The position numbers and the translations under genes are program-made. A DNA stretch of 64,000 nt, taken from positions 6,244,001 to 6,308,000 of the forward strand of contig JAPYKE020000037.1 in assembly GCA_028554795.2 (NCBI GenBank), in the 5' to 3' direction. Source of the stretch: Sinohyriopsis cumingii (taxonomy: Eukaryota; Mollusca; Bivalvia; Unionida; Unionidae). Below, in pieces: positions 22,800 to 36,000 of the stretch (within the stretch, counting starts at the first letter, position 1; every line of letters starts with the position of its first letter). Below the pieces are notes generated by a model. The model was given only the letters and a program-made list of their open reading frames with translations, was not told where the DNA came from and did not search any database.

Positions 22800-23830
22800 A
22801 CTACAACAGTTATTACTTGAATATGAGCACTTATTTCCAGATGTTCTTACAAGAACAAATACAATCTACCATAACATTGAAATTATAAATTCCACACGTG
22901 TGAAACAATGCCACTAGAGGATGATCCATCACAAACATGAATGTTTGAAAAACGAAATTCAGTATTTGCTGGAGAATGATTTTATAGAGCCCAGTAAAAG
23001 TCACTGGAGTTCACCATGTCTACTTGTTCCGAAACCAGATAATAATTTCCACATGTACGCTGATTATTGAATGGTCAAGAGTGTGACTAAAACATATTCA
23101 TCTTCATTACCACAAGTCGATGACTACATGGATACAATTGAAAATGCAAAATATGCCACCAAATTTGATCTTCCAAGAACATTTTGGAAATTTCCACTGA
23201 CGGAAAGGGCAAAGAAAATTTCGGCATTCGTGACTCAAGACGGACTTTGTTAATATAAAGTGATGCCATTCGGGATGAATGGTTCGCCAAGAACTGTTCA
23301 AGGTTAATGAGCATGACTACATCTGGTCTCAATAATGGTGATGCTTACATCGATGATTTCATCATCCTAAAGGGCACATGGAAAGATCATTTAGCGACAA
23401 TTCCGAAATTTTTTGACAGGCTCACTGATGCAAATTTGACAATTAATTTATCCAAATGTGAGTTTTGACATGCTTGTGTAACATTTCTAGGACATATCGT
23501 GGGACATGAATAAGTTAAAGCTATTGATGTTAAGGTCAAGGCTATTTCTGAATTCCTGTTCATATCAGTAAAAGCAACTGATTTTATTTCTAGGTATGGT
23601 TGGATACTATCGGAAATTTTGTTCCAATTTTTCCTATAACTGCTATACCCCTGACTTATGTATCGTGTTTATTGATCTCAATCCCTTTAGTTCCATCGGC
23701 AAGATCAAAAACAAAAATCAGAGATTATTAAAGTAGAGTTTGAAGTTGCAAGAATATCTTATTGACATCAGGCACGTTTAGGGAAAGACAATTGAATAGC
23801 AGATGTACTTTCAAATATAGTGTTCTATGT
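22800..23830 (+). pseudogene. Retroelement reverse transcriptase and RNase H fragment
   Basis: RT motifs in order: LLLEYEHLFPDVLTRT, LENDFIEPSKSHWSSPCLLV, KYATKFDLPR-type motif A at about 23150, VMPFGMN at about 23262, and the active-site AYIDDFII at about 23343-23366, whose YIDD is intact. LTINLSKCEF and FLGHIVGHE follow, then MVGYYRKFCSNFS. Stops interrupt it near 22916, 23068 and 23252. From about 23665 the sequence jumps to the end of RNase H (KIKNKNQRLLK, LQEYLIDIRHV), so most of RNase H is deleted. Confidence 0.88.
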
Positions 23831-24628
23831 ATAATTTGTGTCATTCTTAAGATTTCATCTCATGTAATTATTTTACCTCATGTCTATTTGAATTTTAGTA
23901 TAAAGAAAGCTTTACTGCATACATATTTCTTTTTCTTTATGAAGGGAAGTGTTATGCATATTTAAGTTAATTCTTTGTTTGTTAGTTTTAAAACATTTGT
24001 ATCTAATTACATACTATTCTTATGTAACATTATATGCTGGGCATGTCCATTTCCAAAAACTGAATGCATTTCCACTTGACCTGACTGAAATTTTTATTTT
24101 GTTCATTGTAAGCAACTAATACATATCTAAATTATTCTCTATGTATATAAGCCTAATATCAGGATCATTATTAATAGAAGAAACAAATATGTTTATTTGA
24201 GTTTAGGTTTTGAAATGTCTTGTGTGTTATCCAGGTTATGGTTTTGATTTTGTAAACAACGTGAGCATTCTTAAAGGTTATTTTCCTTTATATACTTTTA
24301 TAGAAAAATTGAATTGCGGTCTGACGTCAAGTAGCGATCTATATAATCTTGTAATTGTGAGGACTTGTATATGTCTGTTATTCTTTGATTATTTGGGATT
24401 TATATCGCAATACTGTAAGTTATTTTTTCTTTTTTTCATTTTATGTTCCGGGGAAAAAATTTATTTGCTAAATTATAGTTAAACAGTTGAATATAATTAT
24501 GTTTCTTTAGAAAAAGTTTTCATGTTTGATAGCTGAGAGTTCTCTGAATGTCCACGAGAACCTCTAAGTAGTGACTGTAGAAAGTATTGCAGCTGATGGA
24601 TTCCATTAGAGGACATTTTCGATATTAA

Positions 24629-24634
<6 letters not shown>
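23831..24634. other. 3' flank of the retrotransposon, no gene recognised
   Basis: T-rich DNA. A 90-codon plus frame (24210-24482) is hydrophobic but unassigned. An LTR could lie here, but no matching partner was seen upstream. Confidence 0.35.

Positions 24635-24713
<79 letters not shown>
24635..24713. repeat. (TA)n microsatellite
   Basis: About 79 bp of TA repeats. Confidence 0.97.
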
Positions 24714-24718
<5 letters not shown>

Positions 24719-27700
24719 TACTGAACAAAACCTCTTACTACTATATTTTTGTTTTTATACACATCATTTACTTTAAACAAGTAACATCTTGAAAGAAGCA
24801 AGAATGAACACTTGCGTGATTCAAGTGTAAAAAGTAACTATACCTCATCTTAACCAGGCGTATTTACTCCCATGAGCGCCATTTATTGACCAGATAAGAC
24901 TTAATCGAGCAACTAAAAGTAAATACAATGAGATTTGTTTTTGGAGCATAGTAATTAATAAAGTCATCACAATAATGAAGTAACCTGGAATTCGTTTCGC
25001 ACGTGATGGCGAAGAGACACCTGAGGTTTTCTCCATTTTATCGGTGACAAAATCTAATCAAATAATGATGATTTGTGCCATGAGTAGAAATATCAAACTT
25101 TCAATTACATAGTTTATAAAGTATGCCAGAGTAAACCACACTATGGGAAGCAACATCCAAATGTATATATTCAAATTAAGAATGACAAATTGTATTGTTT
25201 AAAGTCACTTACATCTCGAATCTCTTCTTATGCTGTGTTATTTCCCTGTTCGTCCTTTTTTATTTTATATGTAAATTCTGCGGTAGCGTACTATATATAA
25301 CGTAACAAATCTGCTGTAATAAAAAGAAGTAACAGAAAGAAGCTAAACCATCACGTGTTTTGAAAGATAACAAATAATTGTATTATCGAAATTATAAAAT
25401 GAAATATTAGAGAATCTTAACAGTATTGCAAAAAAATGGTCTTAAAAATATATATTTGAGTCCAAAATGATCAAATTTTCGGAATCAATTTCAGGTCTCG
25501 AATGCACTGATCTGTCAACAGTCCTGGTGCATCATTATGGCATTGTCCAAATAAAATCTGAATAATTTACAATAGTCCCAGAACAATATCTCAGTGCAAT
25601 GAGATCCTTACGATTCCTTTGAATAATCTAAACAAATGTGTCCTCTCAAAAAATATGTAAATATAACACTAAACACTTTTGAAGAAAACAAAATAGTACA
25701 GCAAGTATGCAGTATATGAGACTCCAAAGTAGGAATCCGAAATAGGAATGAATTAATTGCTCAGTTTTCTCCTGAAATATATCATCAATGTCTCTTACGA
25801 ATATATGTCGGAAGATACACCACGTCACAAACTTACTACACGCTCTAATATTTCACAATATTCACTCATATGACTTAACCCATCCAATGGAAAACGAATT
25901 AATTATAATAAGAACCTATCTCAAAATGGGAAATAAACTCAAACGTGTCAATATATAGTTTGAGTTGAGGTTGTAAACACCTATTTATAGCTTATCTATA
26001 AAAATATAATTATACCAATGGACACAAAATTAACTATGTTTGTTTTGTCTATATAAAATTATTACAATTTATAGTAATTGCACACAACCTAGACAAATTC
26101 ATGTACTAAAAATTGCAGAATATTATTAACATACACACCATTGATTTAAAGAAAATTTCAATGATCTGTTTCTGTGCAGAACAAAATTACGGTTGTTGGC
26201 CTTTAAGTTATTTAGTTTGGTAGTAGCATTTAACTTCAACCTGTTCTAAAATAACCAAATATACCTGTCACCACCAGAAGATTATGTGCATGCTGAGTGC
26301 TCGCTGGGTGATTGGATTGATTGCCGACATCTTGCGTTCCAACCATAAACGGTCACTTCTGCAACCTATTTAATATTGTTCTGTAAGTATATTTTGCAAG
26401 AACTGACTCGGTTAAGCTTATTGTACACCGTTTAAAAATTACTTGGCAAAATAACTTCAAATTTAGTACAACCTGTCTGGGTTTTTTTTTTTTGTTTTTT
26501 TTTTAAGTCCATAGCGGAGAGAATATTTCTCTAGTTTCAACCCTTATCATTTTTCAGCCAGGAGAAAGTCTTTCCTTTCTTAGAATGGGATTATTGAGGC
26601 ATACGGACAAATTATTCTGGTGCGCATTTGATGGTATATACTCGAAAATCACGCTGCCGGTTTGATTTGCATCAAATAGACAACCGCTAATATTTCAAAG
26701 TGTTAACTTTTATTATAATTTAGTAAAGTATGAAGGTGTTCCAGAATAGTATTAGCTGATTTTGGTGTGCACTCGATTATAACATAAATCATTTAAATGC
26801 ATATTTTGGCGACTTGTTATTATTATTGTTTGGAAATCAGTTTTCCAGATGACTCAAATATACCCGTCTATCCAACACGGCTATCATGAATTGTCAGATG
26901 CAATCATCAATGTAATATTTTTTCAAGAAATCTAAGCATGCATCGTCCTTTAGGCGGGTAATTAGCTCGTTTTCTGCATTGTCCTCCAAGGCTCATTGTT
27001 TATGGAAGACATATTTGTCATTCTCGGCGAGAATGAACTTAAATTATTCCTTGGATATCGAATTGTTGTAAAGAGCCTATGACACGTGGTCGTGGATTAC
27101 ATTGACACGGTTTAGATCAACAAGTAAATCTCATATTTTTGTTGCGGCTCATAGACTTCGTATTCAGTCCCAGACTACCTAATCTATGGCTATCAACAGA
27201 CGACCGCAACACAACAACGCGATTCCAGTGCCGGTTGTGATGGAAAGGCGATGATTGTCGACAACAGGTTGATTCTGCTACACTCCCCGCCATAACCACC
27301 ACAGAGTGCCTCGACCGCATTGACGGACAGCAGTACCTTTTGTAGACACCACACCACTGCTAAGTCTTAGTCTCAGCACTTAGGGAATTTTCAACCATCT
27401 AAATTTCTTTTCAATTTACACTTATGGGTATCAACGTTCTTTGAGCATTTCGGCACATTCATATTCCACAGTAAGGAGCGTAGTGTAAATTTATTTTTTG
27501 TTTGGGGTGGGGTAGAGGCCTCATCTGACGATAGCGGAAGGCATATTGCAATATGCCGAAAGACTGTACCAGCAAGACGGAGATGATTTCCAAGAAAATC
27601 TCAGTTGCCTTAATGATATGTGTAGATCCAGAAAAAGGCATGGTCTTCAAGAAGCTAGTCAAGAGTCACGATTAGAGCTCCGTCTGTTCAGAGGTTTAGT

Positions 27701-30094
27701 GATTGCTTCATTTGCTGGCTGATCATTCTAAAATGAAAGAATACATCTTTCTCGATAAGAACTATGTTGTTCCTGCCGGCGGGACGAGTGATATATAGTA
27801 TTACATATCACTAAGGATATGTTATTATGAAGTACGTTTCGCAGAATATCAGAATGCATTGTAGTTGCAATCGAGCCAGCAAAGCTGTTTAGGATAGTAC
27901 TTTTATATGTTTTGCCAAGCGCAATTACCCATAGCTAACAGAAGATTACCTCATGGCGCTATGGAAACAACCCAATGTTCAATGCCTTTATAAATTCCAT
28001 TCTCTTTCCATTATAATAGGAATTGGTACTTTTCAATCACAGCTGGTGTAGATTCTCCACTTGCAAATCATTTATATTACTTGTCGAGTAATTGTTTTGC
28101 AAGTTGCGTCAACACTCCGTTGTCATGTTGCATCAATGATTTGTATTCCACGTCTAATTACACGTCATCGGCATTTTTTATGATATTTGGTTACCAATTG
28201 CGAAAGCCAAACATGGTTAGAGTGGATACACATCCTGTGTGCTGTGCTCACCTAAGAATGTTGCTGGCGAAAAACATGGATATAAAGTTAGTTGCAAATC
28301 TTTGGTGTGGAGCGTTAGCCAGAAAGGCAGTACTGCCCTTATGTGCCGTTAATGCCAAGTTTGCATAGATTGTAACCTATGCCCGGTTCTGTCGTCTTAA
28401 TGCCGTGGAGGTTAATAAAGTAAACTCTAGCGACGGTGATGGTGTGGTGCTGATGACTGTGCTGATAGTACTAAGAATAACAACCACGCGGTTGATGTCC
28501 CAGCATGATGTCCCACATAACTTGTGCAGCGCCAAATCCCAAGAAACCAGACCAAAACAACTCATGGTGTGCCATTACCTGTGGTGAATTCAACTGAAAT
28601 ACCTATCGATAGCTCTATAGGTGGTATTATGGTCTTCTAAATGATACAATTATATTATCCCAGTAAGGCTCATTACCGCATAAAAAACACCATGTAGCAA
28701 GATATTTGTTCAACCAATATAATATGGTATTGAAGCATTAATCAGCGAGAGTAGGACGGCTCAATTAGATACGGTCAGTAACAGCCGCCCAGCTTATTAT
28801 TTTGTTGGCCTACCCGGTTACTTCAGATGTTCTAATGGATGATGAGGCCGCAACCATTTGTCTTCACAACTCTTCCACCATATCTATTTCATGCCCTTTT
28901 ATAGGGATCGGTCACATCAGGAACATCTAATTGAAGTGTTATTGTTTTATTGTTTTATTGGAGCTGGTATAATCGCACTCCTTCTTGCTCCACCTGGTAC
29001 TTTCAATGCTATGTAAATCAAAGGTATAGTAGATCCGGTTAGTAACATTATGTGCTAACCAGCTATAAAGTGCATTGCATCCCCACGCCGTTAGTATATG
29101 GCTAGGCTTGTTTCAAAATTAAATAGAGAAAACAAAATGCGGTTGGTACTTTTTCCTTGCAGTCATAGTGACCACCAATATTAAATTTCTTCTAATAGCT
29201 TTATCGATCCCAGATGTTAACTTTTCGTTACAGACCAAACACATGGTTTTACCAATAACCTTAACTTCTGAGAGAAAGGCTGAGCCGGAGTTGCCACTTC
29301 AACAATATTTCAGACATAGAACTGCGCATATTGAACACATTTACATCGGGATATTAGAGACAATTTATCAGATATACAACGTATATGTTAAGTGGACACA
29401 TTGGAAGATATCTAGATTCAATGATACGAAGAGCGTCATTTCACGTGCAACAGTTGGAAAATTATTTCAAAGAAGACACACTATTTTGCGACGAGGAAAC
29501 TTGTCTCACCGGGGTAACGTATTAAATGCTTTCATAATACAAGTTTGAATTAAGTTACTGTTACTCTTACTAATTAGATGACCTCTACGTGGTTTGAGTT
29601 ATAATATAATAAATAAGTCGAAACATTATATTGTCACGAGTCGCACAGTCATTCTTGACAATTTCTAGATATGATGGTAGATTTTCTCCCGAATATTTAT
29701 ATTTCAGGGCGGCAGACGTTCATTTTCCTGAGTCTTCTCCATCTTATAATGCCAACGCTTTGTAAACAGGTAAACTTTATTACTACACAGAGAATTGTAT
29801 AATAATTTGGGAATAACACGTACCAATAGTTATCATCCATGTAATACATTATATGCTGTATTTTGTTCAAAATAATTGCTTTTTTATACACGACATTTGT
29901 TCCATAATAAATATCTAGTGCACATTGATATCAGAAAGATTGTTTTGGGTGGGAGTCCATCATCATGGACCTGTGTGAGTTTCCATATTATGATCTGCGG
30001 ATCGTCTTTTCTATTTATGCATTCAAACTTGGATAATGTGGTCTTAATAATCTAAAATTCTAGTTCGGTAACAGTAGCACGATCATAAACGGTC
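24714..30094. other. Long spacer between the retrotransposon and the second duplicated segment
   Basis: No gene could be supported over 5.4 kb. There is a poly-T run at about 26490-26512. Unassigned open frames lie at 28081-28368 (+), 29168-29548 (+, 126 codons, preceded by an acceptor-like 'ttttccttgcag') and 27117-27320 (-). Confidence 0.4.
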
Positions 30095-30466
30095 TGGAAT
30101 AAGCAAACATTTGCCTGGAATGCCATGGAAAGACTTTGAAACCTTGGGCTTCCACCCCAGGCCGAGCCCCATGCACCCTGCCATCATTCAATGACGACAT
30201 TCTTCGTGACTCCCCTATCACTTGTACGAAGAAATCTATATATCAGGTTAAATAAGCAAATGAGGAAACAGCAATTTGGGTTAGAATTTTATAATCTTAT
30301 TTCTGACACAAGAAAAGTGTTAGTATCCAAGTGCATGCCTGACAATTATCAACGAATATTCGTGTTATCAAAGCAATAGCTATGATGTAGGTGCTAGCTA
30401 TCACGTACATATGTGATATCTATTACACATACGACTGTTACATATCACATACGAATAGTGTTGAAG

Positions 30467-30570
30467 GGTCCTTGGTGGCTGAGTGATCTAAAGCGATCGT
30501 CTTTACCGATCAATGCCATCTAACCAATGTCCGCTAGGGTTCCAGTCTAGGGCTCGGCCAATGTGGGTAA
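30467..30570 (+). mobile_element. SINE-A fragment (head only)
   Basis: A degenerate tRNA-like head: 'ggctgagtgatctaaagcg' for the A box, 'gggttccagtctagg' for the B box, and 'ctcggccaatgtgggta' from the body. It ends abruptly. Confidence 0.75.
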
Positions 30571-30656
30571 TCACTAATTTCGGAAACAATATCCACATGG
30601 CAGAACACATTTTCATATCACACCTGTGACAGTTTCACGTTAGGAATGAACATAAT

Positions 30657-30863
30657 CTAAGAAATATGCATCCTTTTTACCAAACCTGTGTAAGAGTCAC
30701 GCTCCATAGCGAGAGGTTCATTAACATCGTAATCATTGATAATGACATTTGTTCGCTCAATAACTCCTGCCTTAACAAAATAGTTTGCAACACATTCTGT
30801 AGAAAGATCACGCTTTGAACGGTAAATCATATTCATTGCGGAAAGTTCATTTAATGTACGCAC
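30657..30863 (-). pseudogene. Possible Tigger/pogo-type transposase C-terminal remnant
   Basis: The minus strand reads LNELSAMNMIYRSKRDLSTE then CVANYFVKAGVIERTNV. This resembles the conserved tail of CENP-B/pogo-Tigger transposases (a leucine-rich 'LDAI.MI..AW..V...TI.NCF.KAGF' pattern). Only this tail is present, with no DDE domain or DNA-binding domain. The match is from pattern memory and is moderate at best. Confidence 0.35.
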
Positions 30864-30870
30864 CTTTGTT

Positions 30871-32300
30871 GCTGTTGTAAATTTGTCGTTGTTGTTGTCG
30901 TCGTCATAAAGGTTCGTTAGGCATCTTTGGATTGGAGCACGTAGGTGCTTTGACGTATATTCCTAATATCTTTATTTCTAATTTTGTGTATAATCAAATA
31001 TATTTTATTTTACTCACTTGGAAAATTTCAAACATGTTCTCAACAATCAGAATTGAAAACTTCACGCTGAACCTACTTAGCCAACATGACTGTTTAGAAC
31101 TAAAGTGTTGCAAATCTATGATTTCAAACTAATTAATAGAAAGAAGCAAAGCAATAAAAAGTTAGTGAAATTAATGAATCAATTATTTATGCAAGTTACA
31201 AAATGCAAATGTGAGAGGAATTTTGAATCAAATGCCAGATAATTCTTAATATTGTATCACAAGTCTACAAGCAAAGTGTGTACCGTATGAATTTCAATAC
31301 TTAATGTGTTGATGTTCCAATAATTTTGAAAATGTTAATGGTCCAACGATCTTGACGAATCATAATGAATTGTATATTCCAGAATGTCTTTAAAAGAACT
31401 GACAATAATCCGAAAGTTGTGTTATAGTCCAAAACGTCAATGAGCAATTACAATTTCAATGAGTTATTTTAAAAAATGATTCTTCCCTATGTCTGAACAC
31501 AGCAGTAAATATTATACAGAGAGAGAGAGAGAATATCACTTGACCCATTGTGCAATTGTATTTGCCCGAAAACGTCGCTAACTTGTAAACAAGTTCAGGT
31601 TTCTAGTACAATATAATCTAATAAATAAGGTTAGGCATTGAACTCAAGCCGAATTAAAAATCTATACAAATTCTGAAAATCAGGTAGGCGAAAAATCTAT
31701 TCTCAATCACTGACAAAGGTCAAGCACATAATATAAATTAAATATACATAAAAACAGCCAAAGGATTTTTGCTGAAGTATTCTTCAGAAACTATTTCAGG
31801 ATTCCATTCAACCATCAATCCGTGATAGTATGGAAACAATTATGAACCAGGTATGATTATCATGCCTTTGTTCCATATCATCGCTGTTACGCTTTTGATA
31901 TTTACTGGTTATTAATGACGTGTGATTATCATATTTTCGTTGCTTGTGGCTTTTGTGCTATGCCTTTGTTCGCTAAAGGACCGTCGTTGTTTTTAAATTG
32001 AATTAGAAGCCTCAGGTGATGAAAATCTTATAAGTGAGCCATTTATTGCAGGCGAACAACACAAATCAAACGCTGTATCGATCTAAACGTTATAAGAAAG
32101 GAATATAATAAACGAGCCTTACATAGTAAATAGAAATTTGAGCTGGTATACTAATGTCAAACGTTGTAACAGAAGAACCGTATCCAGGAAAGTAATAAAT
32201 ATTATCACGTTCATACATGAGAGTTCAAATGACATGCGTATTACAATCAAGTATGTACGAAAAAATCTTGCATTGAAAGTATAGTAAATCTATCCACTTA
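30871..32300. other. Insertion and 5' flank of the GPCR pseudogene
   Basis: Mostly not shared with copy 1 until about 32165, where homology to the GPCR 5' flank resumes. A short (GA)n run lies at about 31519-31532. No gene recognised. Confidence 0.4.
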
Positions 32301-32351
32301 AAATATTTTCAGACTTTGAAAAGATAGATAAACGTATCTCAACTAAGCCAG

Positions 32352-33532
32352 ATGTCACATGGAAATAGAAGCTTGGAGAAACACGAGGAGTCGGATATGC
32401 TTCCAGGCAATGACACTTCGGGGCCAAATTCTTCGGAATATTCTACAGTAAATGGTAGCCAAGACAACCATCATCTCCTCCCAAATCTTAGCTTAAATCA
32501 TTACTACTATGATTCATATTATTCGGTGTTCTTTTACTCATTGCATGATTTCGAACAAAATGCTTATATCTACATTTGGACATTCCTTGTTATTCTAACG
32601 GCCTTTGCAAATGTGCTGATCGTAGCCGTTTTCGCCCGAAAAAGTATGAGAACAACAACCAACCTTATCCTTCTCTTCATCGCAATATCGGACTCTCTTA
32701 CTGGGCTTGTAACCTTGCCTACGTATATACATGTCTTCACCAGTGGAAAGCAGGAATGGGTCGGTCTGAGTGAAAGCTAGTGTGAGGCATTAATGATCTC
32801 TAAGTTTTATATATCCAAGGCTTTCCACACGGTGTCCATATGGCAGACATTGTTGCTTGGCTTTCAGAGATTCTTTTGCGTCTGGTTTCCATTCAAAGCA
32901 AAATCTTGTTTTACGACTCGCCGAACTTTGATCGCAGTCACCGTCATCACTATATGTGCGTTCGTCATCCATACTTACCATCTTAATGAGAAGAAAGCAG
33001 ACAAAACACAACGTTTATGTCGGTGGCTATTGAAGATCCATGTGTGGAATCTTGCACCTTTCTGTGGATAACTCTGTTTCTTGTAAATATACTGCCATGC
33101 GTGTTATTACTTGTTCTCACAATCCTAATGATCCAAAAGTTGTTTCATCCAAACATTCGAAAAGTCTCGCTCAGTGCAGAACAAAGTCGAGAGAGGGACC
33201 ACCAAAATAAAAGAGTCTCCATTATTGTGGTCTGCGTTTCTATCATCTTCATGATTCCAGAAATCCCATACGGTATTTTTCTACTGGTGACTGTAATCAA
33301 AAGACATAGCGGTCACGGAATCCTGACACAAAGAGAATATCGTCTTTTCCATCTTATATACGAGATTGTCTTGTTGCTAAGTTTCCATGCAAACTTTTGG
33401 ATCTATATAATTATGAACAGACGTTTCAGGAACGAGTTGAAATCCATGTTCCTAGATATTATGAGAAAGTTTATATCAAAGCGTGTCACTGCCCCCCTTA
33501 CTACTGTCTCCATGGAAAGGAGCCAGAGTTAA
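32352..33532 (+). pseudogene. Neuropeptide GPCR pseudogene, paralogue of the gene at 3418
   Basis: It aligns along its whole length with the intact receptor. Lesions: (1) TGG to TAG at 32778-32780, replacing the Trp just before the conserved extracellular Cys ahead of TM3. (2) A 1-base deletion near 33023 in the second extracellular loop ('gtgggct' has become 'gtggct'), moving the reading to the frame that continues to 33532. (3) CAA to TAA near the end, cutting the C-terminal tail. The transmembrane motifs FQRFF and NFW-x-Y and the helix 8 sequence are otherwise kept. One Cys in the TM3 entry (MICK) has become Ser (MISK). The upstream splice-acceptor-like site is preserved. Products, if any, would end within TM2/ECL1. 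Confidence 0.93.
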
Positions 33533-33594
33533 TCCCATAGAACAAAGGGAACGGATGTGAACGACAAATCTATCTTTGTGTAAATCTACATCCA

Positions 33595-35095
33595 TAATTA
33601 GTTACAAATATATCGGGAGGTTAGTTTATGAAAATTACGGTAATGCAGACCTGTGAAACTAATGAGGCGCGAATTAAATGTCATATCTTTCTGTAAGATG
33701 TTGCTTGACCCTCGAAACAATTCATCTTGGAATACATCACGTCTAGACATGGATAATAGAAGAGATATATTTGGCTAATAACAAAGGATGGATATATGTC
33801 ACTGATATCAAAATTTAATTAGTTGGATACTTGTGAGCCCCTTGAAATAGTTTGGAAATAGATACTCTGCAGCTCAAGAGGATCTGTTATCTTATTTATT
33901 TTTAAGACAACATGTCCACGTTAATGAACTTTCAATGTTTCAATTCGAATCAGTATGGTATATGCTTCAATGACCTAATACAGGAAAAATCGTAAATGTT
34001 GAAGATACAAAATTCACAACATACCAGTTCTAATTATATACAATTTATCGCATGTCGTATCAAATAAATGGAAACATTTAATTAAAAATCTGTAAATAAA
34101 AACAAATTTCAATGAGATTCTAATTAGTGGTTTAGAAAAATCTGTTGAGCATTGCTTTACTAGAAATGAATCATATCTGTTCTTAATTATGCTAATTAAA
34201 ACATTTTAAAAGTGCACTAAGCACAAACTAATGAAATGGAATTAACATAATATTCGGTTTTACTACTTTTATAGCTATCCAAGACAACACGTACTAATAT
34301 AAATATTAAATGCTGTATTATTGTCACACAGGTCTTGATTCAATGCCAAACACAAATTTATTTGCATCACAAATTATACCCGAAAGGTTGCCAATAAAGG
34401 TGCACATAATATATTCAACATGTATACAGTCAAAACACACACATATATGTATATATGTATACTATACATTCGTGCTGTATAATGTTCAAAATCTACACAA
34501 AAACAACATGTTCGAAATGCACAAAACACAATAAAAATTTATTTATATATGTATAACGTTTTGCTGTATAAGGACTACCTATATTGTACTTGAAATTGGT
34601 ATTATTTGGACATATTTCGTCGACCACGTGAACATATTACGTCCGTTAGTTATTTGAAACAATGAAAATATATTTTTATATTATGCTTAAAAACGTATCA
34701 GTGCTTAAGTGTATAGCAGAATGAAGTAACAGATCTCTAAATGTCATGACATTTCTTCGTCGTTTTTGTTCTGCTGTGCCTTTTGTACAATCGCACAGAA
34801 AGTATGAATAGTACCATAATTCCTCTACCTAATCTGAAGTTTATAAAAGCACATACATGGGGGAAACAACTTGAAAAAAATAAAGTTCATGGTGAGGTTC
34901 GAGCGAGCTTCTCTTGCGTTACATATTTCATTCAAATGTACAAAGCGATCGCCATCATGGCGGATGACATATTTGCATGATAATGGTACCATCTCAATAA
35001 AGAAGTTCAAATAATAACAATCTTCTCTTGGAATATCCGCTTCTTCATGGATCGCATAAAATAAGAATTGTATTCATAGAAGAACGTCTGACTAG
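33595..35095. other. 3' flank of the GPCR pseudogene
   Basis: Alternating blocks shared with copy 1 (34280-34370, 34555-34870, 35030-35095) and unshared AT-rich sequence (33620-34270). Short open frames here are unassigned. Confidence 0.45.
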
Positions 35096-35489
35096 TGTGT
35101 GCGTTTGTGTCCATTTTACATCATTCAGTTTTTCACATGTATGTCTTGTACGTAGGTTTGAGGCAGTAGAGTCTCCCGCATATTAGCTATGGAGTCTAAG
35201 AATGTATGGCCTCAAACTGTTTCATAGTCTCAAATGGAATGCTAAAGTTAAAATGGCAATGTGATTATGACTCTAGTGGATTTAAGTTCTATTCTTTTGG
35301 TTTCATCACAATGAAACAAAGAACAAAATAATAACACAGATGTCACTGACAGACTAGTATCTCTCTGTTCTAGTGATGTGTGTGGTTCTGAAAAGGGCCG
35401 TTCGCGTTTGCAAACAAAAGAGAGTTAACATACGTGGCATCACGTCTTTCTTATTTTCTTCCCCTGACGTTGTCACACAAGTGGTCCAC

Positions 35490-36000
35490 ACAACGATGAT
35501 CTTTTCAGACATTCTTGTCTCTCGTCAGAGATTTCTTCCTTCAATATTGCTTTTTTTCTGTGATGTGCGTGATAATGAGCTGACATATGATAATCATGGT
35601 TAAAATGCATTTCCGTAATCGATGTTGATGCCTCTACCCTAGCGGACACTTTACACATCTTGACCGTGCTGGGGACATGTGAAACAAGGGGACAAGGAAA
35701 TCTTGTGTGAGTGTGTTCGTACATTCAATGGCATTATAACATTCCCAAAACTTAGTCTCACAAGTCATACAAAAAAATATTCGGATAGCCTTGTCTGTCC
35801 CCATACATTGTTCTCTTCAATATTGTGTTTTATGTGACGCGCATGATCGCCCACGATGGTCTGACATACATCTGATAGTCCTGGATGAAATGCATCCACA
35901 AAATAAGTGTTCATGCCTGTAATCTAGCAGGCATGTTATACGTCTTTACCCTCTTCAAAACATGTGAAACAATAGGATAAAGCAATTTTGTGTATATGTA
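35490..36000. repeat. Diverged tandem duplication of about 270 bp
   Basis: Two consecutive related blocks, about 35490-35730 and about 35760-36000. Each contains, in order, 'ttcaatattg', a 'gatgtgcgtgat'/'gacgcgcatgat' block, 'ctgacata', 'gatgttgatgcct'/'gtgttcatgcct', 'ctagc', and 'acatgtgaaac'. They lie inside the roughly 1-kb insertion specific to copy 2 of the segmental duplication. No protein or known element assigned. Confidence 0.6.

Larger units (their letters stand above)
21425..23830 (+). mobile_element. Ty3/gypsy-type LTR retrotransposon remnant, order PR-IN-RT-RH (Gmr1-like)
   Basis: The pol domains appear in the order protease (about 21450-21700), integrase (about 21770-22600), reverse transcriptase (about 22800-23640) and the end of RNase H (about 23665-23830). 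Integrase upstream of RT is the hallmark of Gmr1-like elements, unlike ordinary gypsy. In-frame stops, frameshifts and deletions occur in every domain. There is an internal deletion between protease and integrase (the integrase zinc-binding part is missing) and another between RT and RNase H. No LTR pair was identified in the flanks (20900-21425 and 23830-24630), so the outer ends are unknown. Confidence 0.85.

Noticed and set aside
24210-24482. 90-codon hydrophobic frame as a membrane protein
   Set aside because: T-rich composition alone explains the Phe/Leu/Ile content. No family match.
20900-24630. LTR pair for the Gmr1-like element
   Set aside because: No direct repeat of LTR size was found when comparing the two flanks by eye. 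A self-alignment would be decisive.
28081-28368. Possible retroelement integrase tail (FFMIFGYQLRKP resembles the 'FxLMFGRxPRLP' motif)
   Set aside because: Only one short motif resembles the family. The surrounding sequence does not support it.
29168-29548. 126-codon open frame as a host gene
   Set aside because: No recognisable domain, no confirmed splice partner, and within the range expected by chance in this much DNA.
32352-33532. Two or three separate small GPCR-like genes
   Set aside because: They are consecutive parts of one receptor copy broken by a stop codon and a 1-base deletion.
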